This document shows positions 32,267 to 39,573 of a stretch of DNA of 64,000 bases, piece after piece. Location of the stretch: the NCBI RefSeq assembly GCF_026341515.1, contig NZ_JAPEOK010000001.1, positions 8,680,001 through 8,744,000 of the forward strand, read 5' to 3'. A model generated the notes under the pieces. The model was not told the DNA's origin, made no database searches, and worked only from the letters and a program-made list of their open reading frames with translations. The DNA comes from Streptomyces sp. NBC_00878. GTDB lineage: Bacteria; Actinomycetota; Actinomycetes; Streptomycetales; Streptomycetaceae. Both the position numbers and the translations under genes were made by a program. Every line of letters starts with the position of its first letter. Position 1 is the first letter of the stretch.

Positions 32267-32755
32267 ATGACGAAGACCCCGAAAGGCGCCCCGGCCGATA
32301 CTCCGTACGACACTCGGATCCGCCCCGCCGTCGCCTCCGACACGGCAGCCGTGAAGGCCGTGACCGATGTGGCGTACCGCCCCTACATCGAGCGCATCGG
32401 GGTGGTTCCGCGGCCCATGGAGGCGGACCACGCGGCCGACATCGCCGCTGGGCGGGTGTTCGTCACGGGGGAGCCCGTGACCGGACTCGTGGTGATCGAG
32501 GCGCACGAGGACCATCTGTTCCTCGACAGCATCGCCGTCCACCCGGACGCCCATGGGCAGGGTGTGGGGCGTCGGCTCCTGGCCTTCGTGGACGCGCAGG
32601 CGCGGGCGCTCGGGCTGCCCGAGGTCAGGCTCTACACGCACTCGATGATGTGGGAGAACCAGAAGATCTATCCCAAGTACGGGTACGAGCTCGTCGAGCA
32701 TCGGGTGGAGGGGCCGTACGACCGCCTCCACTACCGCAAGCGGCTGGCGCCCTGA
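32267..32755 (+). CDS. GNAT family N-acetyltransferase
   Basis: This 162-residue protein shows the GNAT core: TRIRPAVASDTAAVKAV, DHLFLDSIAVHPDAHGQGVG then RRLLAFVDAQARALGL, and LYTHSMMWENQKIYPKYGYE. The acetyl-CoA P-loop is QGVGRR. The substrate is unknown. It stands in front of a convergent 44-residue protein gene, and is divergent from the LPMO gene across a 165-bp gap. Confidence 0.88.
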   Translation: MTKTPKGAPADTPYDTRIRPAVASDTAAVKAVTDVAYRPYIERIGVVPRPMEADHAADIAAGRVFVTGEPVTGLVVIEAHEDHLFLDSIAVHPDAHGQGVGRRLLAFVDAQARALGLPEVRLYTHSMMWENQKIYPKYGYELVEHRVEGPYDRLHYRKRLAP

Positions 32756-32784
32756 CGGCCGCGACCGGCCGGCGCCCTGACGGC

Positions 32785-32919
32785 TCAGCCGTCCGGCCAC
32801 CATGTGCGTGCGATGTCCTTTCGGACCTCCGGGCGCTCGGCGGGGCGCTCGTCGGCCTCGTCCCGCACGCGACGGGTGTCCGACTTCCTCAGGGGCTTCT
32901 GCACGGTTATGCGGCGCAT
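32785..32919 (-). CDS. Small conserved-looking protein of 44 residues
   Basis: The minus-strand ORF begins MRRITVQKPLRKSDTRRVRD and ends EVRKDIARTWWPDG. AAGGAGG lies 5-6 nt before the ATG, and codon third positions are mostly G/C. The peptide is highly charged (Arg/Lys/Asp/Glu) with a Trp-Trp near the C-terminus and no cysteine or membrane segment. I recognise no domain; the sequence has the look of a widespread Streptomyces small protein of unknown function. Confidence 0.65.
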   Translation of the reverse strand: MRRITVQKPLRKSDTRRVRDEADERPAERPEVRKDIARTWWPDG

Positions 32920-33134
32920 GGCTGCCTCCTTGCGTCTACCGGGTTCCGCGTTCGTACGGGGGTAGACCGTTCCGGGGAGAGTGACTCATCGGTGCCCGCT
33001 TGTCAGTGGCGGCTGTCACGTTTCACCTGTGAGTCCACATGTCGGACACCTGGGGTTCGGTGTGGGTTCGGCGCAGGTCCGCCGCCGGACTCGCGCCCCG
33101 GCCCGTTGTCAGTGGCAGGTGTCACTCTGGGCAC

Positions 33135-33821
33135 ATGACGAGTAACAGCGCCAGTGAAGAAGTGAAGGCCGGCGGAGAAGTGAAGACCGGTAGAGAAGTG
33201 AAGACCGGTAGAGAAGCGAAGACCGGTGAAGAGCGGTTCGGTGTCGACTGGGACGCCGAGTCCGTGACGTTCGACGACGAGCCGGACCACGGACTGCGGG
33301 ATCCCGTCGTGCGCGAGGCCTGGGCGGCCAGGCTGCGCGGGTGGCTGACGCGCGGCCCGGCCGACGTGCTCGATCTGGGGTGCGGCACCGGCAGCCTGTC
33401 GCTCCTCGCGTCCGAGCAGCGGCATCGGGTCACCGGAGTCGACCTCTCGCCGCGCATGGTCGACCTCGCCCGCGCCAAGCTGGCGGGGCGCGACGCGACG
33501 TTCCTGGTCGGCGACGCGGCCGCCCCGCCCGTCGGGGAGCAGCGCTTCGACGCCGTCCTGGTCCGCCATGTGCTGTGGACGCTGCCCGATCCCGGCCGCG
33601 TCCTGCGGCACTGGCGCGGACTGCTCCGCCCCGGCGGCCGGCTCGTGCTGATCGAGGGCGTCTGGGGCACGGTGAGCCCGGTCGGCATATCCGCCGACCG
33701 GCTGACCGGACTGCTCGCACCCCTCGCAGAGGACGTCCGCGTGGAGCGGCTGTCGGACGACCCGCTGCTGTGGGGGCGTGAGGTGGAGGACGAGCGGTAC
33801 GCGGTGGTGGCCGTGCTCTGA
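33135..33821 (+). CDS. Class I SAM-dependent methyltransferase
   Basis: This 228-residue protein has motif I VLDLGCGTGSLSLLAS, motif II-like VTGVDLSPRMVDLARAKL, FDAVLVRHVLWTLPDP and GRLVLIEGVW (methyltransf_11 type). Residues 8-31 are EVKTGR-type repeats from an imperfect 18-bp tandem DNA repeat (about 33156-33230), probably dispensable. ATG at 33135 lies after a poor ribosome site. The substrate cannot be deduced. The convergent DUF402 gene is 127 bp away. Confidence 0.88.
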   Translation: MTSNSASEEVKAGGEVKTGREVKTGREAKTGEERFGVDWDAESVTFDDEPDHGLRDPVVREAWAARLRGWLTRGPADVLDLGCGTGSLSLLASEQRHRVTGVDLSPRMVDLARAKLAGRDATFLVGDAAAPPVGEQRFDAVLVRHVLWTLPDPGRVLRHWRGLLRPGGRLVLIEGVWGTVSPVGISADRLTGLLAPLAEDVRVERLSDDPLLWGREVEDERYAVVAVL

Positions 33822-33948
33822 GGGAACCCGAGGGAGACGGAGTGAGGCGGTGGTGCGGGCTGTGGTGTGGGGTGCGGTGCGGGGGTGCCGGTGTGGGGCG
33901 CCCGTATCGGCGATGTCTCCAGGCCCCCCAGTGCCCAGCCCCCAGCAC

Positions 33949-34449
33949 CTAGGTCAGCAAGGCCTCGAAGTCGTCCTCGCGGGCGCGGAGTTCGAGCTCG
34001 TCCAGGGCGGACCGGGCTGCGGCTGCCGCCTGCGGATCGGTGGTCTCCAGGCCGCTCGCCGCGAACTCGTCCTCGTCCAGCCGCAGTACGGCCCTGCCGT
34101 CGGCGGAGCGCCACAGGTCGAGGTCGAGATCCTCGACGACCACTTCTCCCTCGGAGACGGTGGCCGGGCGGGTGATGTCGCAGTACCAGCCCTTCAGCAC
34201 GCCGTCGGGACCACGGACCTCCTTCACCGCGTACCACCGGTCGCGCCAGTAGTGCTCGGTGAAGACGTCGCCCGGTTCGAAGCGTACGAAGCCGAAGTCG
34301 CGGACTCCGGCACCGGCCCAGGCCGCGCGGACCGTGACGTGCGTGCCGTCGTCGTGGAGCAGCTCGGCCGGGTAACGGATCTTCGTACGGCCCGCTTTGA
34401 CCAGGACGATCTCCAACTGGAGGGGGGAATCAGCCGAGTTCGCGGACAT
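33949..34449 (-). CDS. DUF402 domain protein
   Basis: This 166-residue protein is of the DUF402 (FomD/nucleoside phosphatase-like) fold: DGTHVTVRAAWAGAGVRDFG, DVFTEHYWRDRWYAVKEV, GVLKGWYCDITRPATV and VVVEDLDLDLWRS. Family members hydrolyse nucleoside di/triphosphates or CMP-phosphonates with metals bound by the conserved Asp residues. Its first codons overlap the end of the GNAT gene at 34430 by 20 bp, so the two are translated as one unit. The specific substrate is unknown. Confidence 0.85.
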   Translation of the reverse strand: MSANSADSPLQLEIVLVKAGRTKIRYPAELLHDDGTHVTVRAAWAGAGVRDFGFVRFEPGDVFTEHYWRDRWYAVKEVRGPDGVLKGWYCDITRPATVSEGEVVVEDLDLDLWRSADGRAVLRLDEDEFAASGLETTDPQAAAAARSALDELELRAREDDFEALLT

Positions 34450-35350
34450 GCTGCACCTCCGTCGCGCAGATTTCGTAGCCGAACCATCTGTTGATCGCCA
34501 GCATGGGTTCGTTGCCCGCGTCGTTGCCCGTGAACGCCTCCGTGAAGCCGGCGGCGCGGGCGCGGTGCAGGGAGTCGTTCTTGGCGAGTTTGGCGAGGCC
34601 GCGGCCGCGGTGGGCCCGGGCGGTGCCGGTCATCACGGTGCCGTAGCGGGTGCCGCCGTCGGTACGGGCGGCGCTGAACGCCGCGGGGCGGCCGTCGACG
34701 ACCGCCACCGTGGTCAGTTCGTGGCTGAGGAGAGGGTGGTGCCAGGTCTCCTTCAGCCAGGCCGCGTAGTCCGTGAACTCGTGGGCGATGTCGCTCGGTT
34801 CGTCCGCCAGCGTCTCCGCGTCCAGGTCGAACAGGGGGCGGGGGTCGTCCGCGAAGTCCGCGGCCGTGCGCAGTTCGACGTCCGCGGGCGGTTCGTGGAG
34901 CGGCGGCAGTGTGCAGGTCGCCAGGTCCAGGCGGAGGAAGTGAGTGGAGCGGCTGGGGCGGTAACCGCGCCTCTCCGCGAAGGCGCGGTTCGCCGGCTCG
35001 TCCACGACCCGGACGAAGAGCCTGGTCGTGTCCAGGGCGGCGAGGCGCTCCTCCGCGGTCCTCACGAGGAGCGAGCCCGCGCCCCTGCCCTGGCGGTCCG
35101 GGTGCACGTACACGTTCAGATAGCCCTGGCCGGGCTGCGGGCTGTCGTACACGATGCCGACCTGGGCCGTACCGACGAGTTCGCCGTCCTCTTCCGCGAT
35201 CAGCGGCTGGAAGTGGGCGTCCGGGTGGATGTGCGCGGCGTCGTAGGTGATGGCCTCGGGGGTGGAGAGCATGAAGGGGAGCGCCAGGTGCCGGATACGG
35301 GCGAAGCCCTCGGCGTCTGCCGCGCGGAAGTCGCGGACGATCACAGTCAT
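34430..35350 (-). CDS. Double-domain GNAT acetyltransferase
   Basis: This 306-residue protein carries two GNAT domains. The N-terminal one (1-150) has YLNVYVHPDRQGRGAGSLLV and the C-terminal one (160-306) has TGTARAHRGRGLAKLAKNDSL and NEPMLAINRWFGYEI. Tandem GNATs of this kind include mycothiol synthase-like and antibiotic-modifying enzymes, but no specific assignment is safe. It is upstream of and overlaps the DUF402 gene, and is divergent from the GntR regulator with 71 bp between. Confidence 0.85.
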   Translation of the reverse strand: MTVIVRDFRAADAEGFARIRHLALPFMLSTPEAITYDAAHIHPDAHFQPLIAEEDGELVGTAQVGIVYDSPQPGQGYLNVYVHPDRQGRGAGSLLVRTAEERLAALDTTRLFVRVVDEPANRAFAERRGYRPSRSTHFLRLDLATCTLPPLHEPPADVELRTAADFADDPRPLFDLDAETLADEPSDIAHEFTDYAAWLKETWHHPLLSHELTTVAVVDGRPAAFSAARTDGGTRYGTVMTGTARAHRGRGLAKLAKNDSLHRARAAGFTEAFTGNDAGNEPMLAINRWFGYEICATEVQHVRELG

Positions 35351-35421
35351 GACGTCGCACGCTACGCGGCGGCTGCGGCCGGATGCCTCTCATTTTCCCG
35401 CCGGTGCGGGACAATCACTGC

Positions 35422-35802
35422 GTGACGCTGAAGATCGACATCGATGACGGCGCGGGGATCGCGCCCTACGAGCAGGTGCGCGCCCAGATCTCCGAGCAGG
35501 CACGGGCCGGGGCGCTGCCGGTGGGATACCGGCTGCCGACCGTGCGGGGGCTGGCCGAGGAGCTCGGCCTCGCCGCCAACACGGTCGCCAAGGCGTACCG
35601 GGCTCTTGAGTCGGACGGGGTCATCGAGACGCGGGGGCGCAACGGAACGTTCGTCGCCGCCGCGGGCTCGGCGGCGGAGCGGGAAGCCGCGACGGCCGCG
35701 CAGGCCTACGCGGATCGCGTGCGACGCCTCGGGCTGTCCGAATCCGCCGCCCTCGACGCGGCTCGGGATGCGCTGCGGGCGGCGTACGGGACGTCCGGCT
35801 GA
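35422..35802 (+). CDS. Short GntR-family regulator (YtrA type)
   Basis: This 126-residue regulator has an N-terminal winged helix (about 13-70: PYEQVRAQISEQARAGALPV, YRLPTVRGLAEELGLAANTV, RNGTFVA) and a short helical tail (70-126), as in YtrA-subfamily GntR proteins that lack a large ligand domain. GTG at 35422 was chosen because the domain begins directly after it. YtrA types usually control adjacent ABC transporters; none is here, only divergent acetyltransferase genes and downstream gene fragments. Confidence 0.88.
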   Translation: MTLKIDIDDGAGIAPYEQVRAQISEQARAGALPVGYRLPTVRGLAEELGLAANTVAKAYRALESDGVIETRGRNGTFVAAAGSAAEREAATAAQAYADRVRRLGLSESAALDAARDALRAAYGTSG

Positions 35803-35970
35803 TGCCTGATGCCACGTGTCTGACGCCCGATGCCTGATGCCCGATGCCGCGCATGCCAGCGCGATGGTGGTGGCCACCGCCTCGTGAGCGCGGCGCGGAC
35901 ACCCGCGGACGGCGGACGGCGGAAGGAAGCAGTAACCCCGCCCTCGGACCCCTGAACTTCGCGACCCGGC

Positions 35971-36018
35971 CTACCAGGATCGGGCCGCTGCGACCTACCA
36001 GGATCGGGCGGCTGCGAG
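35971..36018. repeat. 24-bp tandem duplication
   Basis: CTACCAGGATCGGGC begins both units (35971 and 35995); the units differ at two positions. Just upstream (35803-35860) are degenerate TGATGCC/CGATGCC repeats. Together they mark the left edge of a patch of gene fragments. Confidence 0.85.
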
Positions 36019-36091
36019 CAGGGCGTCCCGGACCTGGGTGGCGTCCCGGCAGAGCACGGAGCCGGTGCGCTGGGCAAGGAAACCGGTGTTG
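35995..36091 (-). pseudogene. C-terminal fragment of an unidentified protein
   Basis: The minus strand reads PPINTGFLAQRTGSVLCRDA then TQVRDALLAAARSW and TAG at 35995-35997. It looks like a real protein tail with no matching upstream part: the coding sequence stops at about 36091, where a plus-strand transporter fragment begins. Confidence 0.35.
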
Positions 36092-36466
36092 ATGGGTGGG
36101 TCCTCGGGCGCCGTTCTCGTCGGCATCGCCATCGCCTTCGGGTTCGCCACTCTCCCCGCCATCCTGCTCTCCGCCGTAACCCGGACGCAGACCGGCGTGG
36201 CCAACGGCATCAACTCTGTTTCCCGCTCGGTCGGCAGCGCCGTCGCCAGCGCCCTGCTGGGCACGCTCCTCGCGGCCGGTAAGGCGGCGGGGGTGCCCGC
36301 CGAAAACCGCTTCACCCTCGCCTTCGGTCTCGCCGGCGGGGCGTTCGCGATCGTCGCCGGTCTGGCTGTGTTCGGACTCCGAAGCCCTGGCGGCCCGCGT
36401 CCCCCGCTGCGGGACCTCCCCGCCGAGCGGGTCGGCGAACGCCGTACGGCCACCTGCACCCGCTGA
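36092..36466 (+). pseudogene. C-terminal fragment of an MFS transporter
   Basis: The sequence reads as the last two to four membrane helices of a DHA-type MFS exporter: GFATLPAILLSAVTRTQTGV, ANGINSVSRSVGSAVASAL and FTLAFGLAGGAFAIVAGLAV. The first three quarters of a normal protein are absent. ATG at 36092 is fortuitous. Confidence 0.7.
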
Positions 36467-36481
36467 CCCCACCCGCACCTG

Positions 36482-36655
36482 CTGACCCGCAACGGTCATG
36501 AACTGCGCCTCGCGGTCAACTACGTCGCTCCCGTACTGCTCACCCGGGAACTCCTGCCGCTGCTGAAGCGGGCCCAGCCCTCCCGGATCGTGAACGTCGT
36601 CTCGGTCGGCCAGCAACCGGTGGACTTCACCGATCCGCAGCTCGAACGCGACTGC
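36482..36655 (+). pseudogene. Internal fragment of a short-chain dehydrogenase
   Basis: The frame reads HELRLAVNYVAPVLLTRELL, then RIVNVVSVGQQPVDFTDPQL, matching the middle of SDR oxidoreductases (the NYxAP helix and the catalytic-Ser strand). The N-terminal Rossmann motif and the C-terminal part are missing. It ends against the stop of the AAA ATPase gene. Confidence 0.65.
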
Positions 36656-36660
36656 GCTCC

Positions 36661-37755
36661 CTACAGATACAGACCCGCGTCCGCGCCCTCTCGTTGGTCC
36701 GGGACCGATGTCGGGGTGGTGCCACGGCGCAGGGCGTACAGCTCGGCGAGGGTGGCGCCGTCCCGGGGGAGGCCCTCCTCCGTGCCGAGCCAGGCCGCGG
36801 ACTCGCGGCGGGTGAGCGGGCCGACCTCGATACGGGCGAGGCAGCGGCCGGGGCGGACCACGGCCGGGTGGAGGCGCTCCAGGTCCTCGTTGGTGGTGAC
36901 GCCCACCAGGACGTTGCGGCCCTGGCCCAGCAGACCGTCCGTGAGGTTGAGCAGGCGGGACAGCGCCTGGCCCGCCGTGTGCTTGGCCTCACCGCGGATC
37001 AGCTCGTCGCAGTCCTCCAGCAACAGCAGCCGCCAGCGGCCCTTCCCCGTGCCGTCCTCCTCACCGATCGCGATGTCCATCAGATAGCCGACGTCGGAGA
37101 AGAGCCGCTCCGGATCCAGGACGCAGTCCACCTGGCACCAGTCCCGCCACGAGCGCGCCAGCGTCCGCAGCGCCGACGTCTTGCCCGTACCCGGCGGACC
37201 GTGCAGCAACAGCAGCCGGCCCGCGATGTCCTCCGGCGTCGTCTTCATCAGGCCGTCCATCGCGTCCGCCACGGGCGCGGTGTAGTTGGCGCGCACCTCT
37301 TCCCACGTACCCGCCGAGATCTGCCGGGTCGTACGGTGCGGTCCGCGGCGCGGCGACACGTACCAGAACCCCATCGTCACGTTCTCCGGCTGGGGTTCGG
37401 GCTCGTCGGCCGCGCCGTCCGTGGCCTGGCCGAGCACCTTCTCGGCGAGGTCCGCGCTGGTCGCGGTGACGGTGATGTCGGCGCCCCGGTTCCAGCGGGA
37501 GACCAGCACCGTCCAGCCGTCCCCCTCGGCGAGGGTCGCGCTGCGGTCGTCGTCGCGCGCGGACCGCAGCACACGTGCGTCGGGCGGGAGCAGCGTGGCC
37601 CCGGACCGTACGCGGTCGATGTTCGCCGCGTGCGAGTGCGGCTGCTCGCCCGTCGCGAAGCGGCCGAGGAACAGCGCGTCGACGACGTCCGACGGTGAGT
37701 CGCTGTCGTCGACGTTGAGCCGGATCGGCAGAGCGTCGTGTGGGTTGGCAGACAT
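36661..37755 (-). CDS. AAA family ATPase with N-terminal DUF5925-like domain
   Basis: This 364-residue protein has an N-terminal domain (1-150; DSPSDVVDALFLGRFATGEQ, GFWYVSPRRGPHRTTRQI) and a AAA+ core. The core has Walker A LLLLHGPPGTGKTSALRTLA, Walker B LLLLEDCDELI, sensor-like VLVGVTTNEDLERLHPAVVR and the arginine PGRCLARIEV. Such ATPases act as ring remodelers; the client here is unknown. ATG at 37755 was used; GTG at 37773 in the same frame is an alternative. It is divergent from a membrane-anchored glycosidase gene, and a tandem-repeat tract lies in the gap. Confidence 0.85.
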   Translation of the reverse strand: MSANPHDALPIRLNVDDSDSPSDVVDALFLGRFATGEQPHSHAANIDRVRSGATLLPPDARVLRSARDDDRSATLAEGDGWTVLVSRWNRGADITVTATSADLAEKVLGQATDGAADEPEPQPENVTMGFWYVSPRRGPHRTTRQISAGTWEEVRANYTAPVADAMDGLMKTTPEDIAGRLLLLHGPPGTGKTSALRTLARSWRDWCQVDCVLDPERLFSDVGYLMDIAIGEEDGTGKGRWRLLLLEDCDELIRGEAKHTAGQALSRLLNLTDGLLGQGRNVLVGVTTNEDLERLHPAVVRPGRCLARIEVGPLTRRESAAWLGTEEGLPRDGATLAELYALRRGTTPTSVPDQREGADAGLYL

Positions 37756-37807
37756 GTCGCCATGATCTGTCACGCCGACGACCCGTGCATCCGGTTTCCG
37801 CGTTGCG

Positions 37808-37878
37808 CGCCGAAGGGGTGTGCCGAAGGGGTGTGCCGAAGGGGTGCGCCGGAGGGCGTGCTGGAGGGCGTGCTGGAC
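37808..37878. repeat. 12-bp degenerate tandem repeats in the divergent gap
   Basis: About six units of the type GCCGAAGGGGTGT, drifting to GCTGGAGGGCGT, occupy part of the 245-bp gap between the AAA ATPase and glycosidase genes. Confidence 0.7.
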
Positions 37879-38000
37879 GGAGCGGTGTGTCGTTGCGCGT
37901 CGGCCGGACCCCGAGGTCCCGGTGTATCCCTTCCGTCCTGTTACAGGGCTGTGGTCGACGGAACCTGTTCCCCCGCCGACCCGCGCCGTTACTGTTGCCC

Positions 38001-39425
38001 ATGATGGGACGTCATGGGTGGAATTCGGGGGCTCGGCGGTGGCGCTTCACCGCTCTGCTCGGTGTGGGCATGGCCGCTCTGGCCCTGGTGCTGACCCTGA
38101 TCAACACACTCCCCGGCGACGCGGGCAGCGAGGCCGGCACGACCCGCGACGGTGCCAAGGTGCACGGCACGCCGGTCGTTCCCCCGTCCGAGCCCAAGCC
38201 GGAGGTGGGCTGGGGCTTCACCCACACCCAGTTCAGTGCCGACGAGGGCAGCGGTGCCGCCACGAAGCGAGTGGAGAAGCGCCTCGGCGAGCAGCCACTG
38301 CCGCAGATCCAGCACATCATGGGCTGGGGCGCGGACAACCCCGAACCGGTCAAGGGGCGGTACGACTTCGAGGACATGGACCGCCGGATCGACTTCGTCC
38401 GGGAGACGGGCGGCACGCCGGTCGTCACGCTGTGCTGCGCCCCGGACTGGATGAAGGGCGGCACACCCGGCTCCGACAAGACCGACTGGAGCCAGGCGGC
38501 ACTGGAGACGGCTCCGGACCGCGCCCACTACAAGGACTACGCCGCCCTCGCCGCGACCGTCGCCAAGCGCTACCCGGACGTACGCCACTTCATCGTCTGG
38601 AACGAGTTCAAGGGTTTCTGGAACGACGCCGAGGGCCGCTGGGACTACGAGGGCTACACCGAGCTGTACAACCTCGTCTACAAGGCGCTCAAGAAGGTCG
38701 ACAAGGACATCGAGGTCGGCGGGCCCTATCTGGTGATGGACAGCCTCGACCCGCGCCAGAAGGAAGACGCGTCGACGACGCTGAAGGGCAGTTGGGGCAC
38801 CATGGACCAGCGGGTCCTGGACGCCTTCGACTACTGGAACAAGAACAAGGCCGGCGCGGACTTCGTCGTCGTCGACGGGTCCAGTTACACCAAGGACGAC
38901 GACCTGCTGCCGAACGAGTTCGGGGCCACCGACAAGTTCACGGCCGTCAGCCGGTGGGTGCGGGAGCGGACCGGTGACCTGCCGCTGTGGTGGGCCGAGT
39001 ACTACGTGGAACCCGCCGACGGCGAGGACGTACGCGACGGCTGGTCCGAGCCGCACCGCGTCGCCGTCCAGGCCTCGGGGCTGATCGCGATGGCCCGCGG
39101 CGGTGCGACGTCCGGGTTCTACTGGAACCCGGAGACGGAAAAGGGCGCGACCTGTGCGGGGTGTCTGTGGACTCCGACCGATCGCGCGGGTGGGGGTAAG
39201 GCGTTGTCGATGTTCGACCTTGTCTCCCGGTTCAACAAGGAGTTCCCGCCGGGGACGGCGTACGAGTCGGTGTCCGTTGCCGCGGACGACAAACCCAATG
39301 TGCGGGTGCTTGCCGACGACAAGGCGGTTCTCGTGGTGAACACGCTTGATCGGGAGATCAGTGCGGAGGTTGACGGGAAGCGGTTTGAGATGGGGGCGTA
39401 CGAAGTGAAATGGCTTCGCCGGTAG
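38001..39425 (+). CDS. Membrane-anchored glycoside hydrolase, GH39-like (clan A)
   Basis: This 474-residue protein has one N-terminal membrane helix (ALLGVGMAALALVLTLINTL) and an extracellular TIM barrel. It shows GWGFTHTQFSADEG, TGGTPVVTLCCAPDWM, the acid/base Glu202 in FIVWNEFKGFW and the probable nucleophile Glu333 in LPLWWAEYY. The pattern fits beta-xylosidase-like GH39 or a related family. It is next to, but transcribed toward, the polysaccharide operon (39.5-46 kb), and could trim or degrade that polymer; this is inference. ATG at 38001 or 38004 may be used. Confidence 0.82.
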   Translation: MMGRHGWNSGARRWRFTALLGVGMAALALVLTLINTLPGDAGSEAGTTRDGAKVHGTPVVPPSEPKPEVGWGFTHTQFSADEGSGAATKRVEKRLGEQPLPQIQHIMGWGADNPEPVKGRYDFEDMDRRIDFVRETGGTPVVTLCCAPDWMKGGTPGSDKTDWSQAALETAPDRAHYKDYAALAATVAKRYPDVRHFIVWNEFKGFWNDAEGRWDYEGYTELYNLVYKALKKVDKDIEVGGPYLVMDSLDPRQKEDASTTLKGSWGTMDQRVLDAFDYWNKNKAGADFVVVDGSSYTKDDDLLPNEFGATDKFTAVSRWVRERTGDLPLWWAEYYVEPADGEDVRDGWSEPHRVAVQASGLIAMARGGATSGFYWNPETEKGATCAGCLWTPTDRAGGGKALSMFDLVSRFNKEFPPGTAYESVSVAADDKPNVRVLADDKAVLVVNTLDREISAEVDGKRFEMGAYEVKWLRR

Positions 39426-39439
39426 CCCTCCGGGGGAGG

Positions 39440-39568
39440 GGGTGGGCGTTGTTCGAAGCCTGCGGGTTCGTTGTGGCTTGTCGCGCCCCGCGGCGGAGCC
39501 GCAAATGTCAGAGCCCCGCGCCCCTAAATGGCGCGCCACCCCAAAGGGGCGCCCCCTGCCAGGGCGCG
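39440..39568. terminator. Convergent terminator region with Streptomyces-type GC repeats
   Basis: Between the convergent glycosidase and flippase genes lie GCGGCGGAGCCGC (a short stem), GGCGCGCC and GGGGCGCCCC blocks. The stretch GTTCGAAGCCTGCGGGTTCG followed by CCCGCGCCCCT resembles sequences that recur after many Streptomyces genes, as far as I remember. Several overlapping hairpins could stop transcripts in both directions. Confidence 0.4.
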
Positions 39569-39573
39569 CCCCC

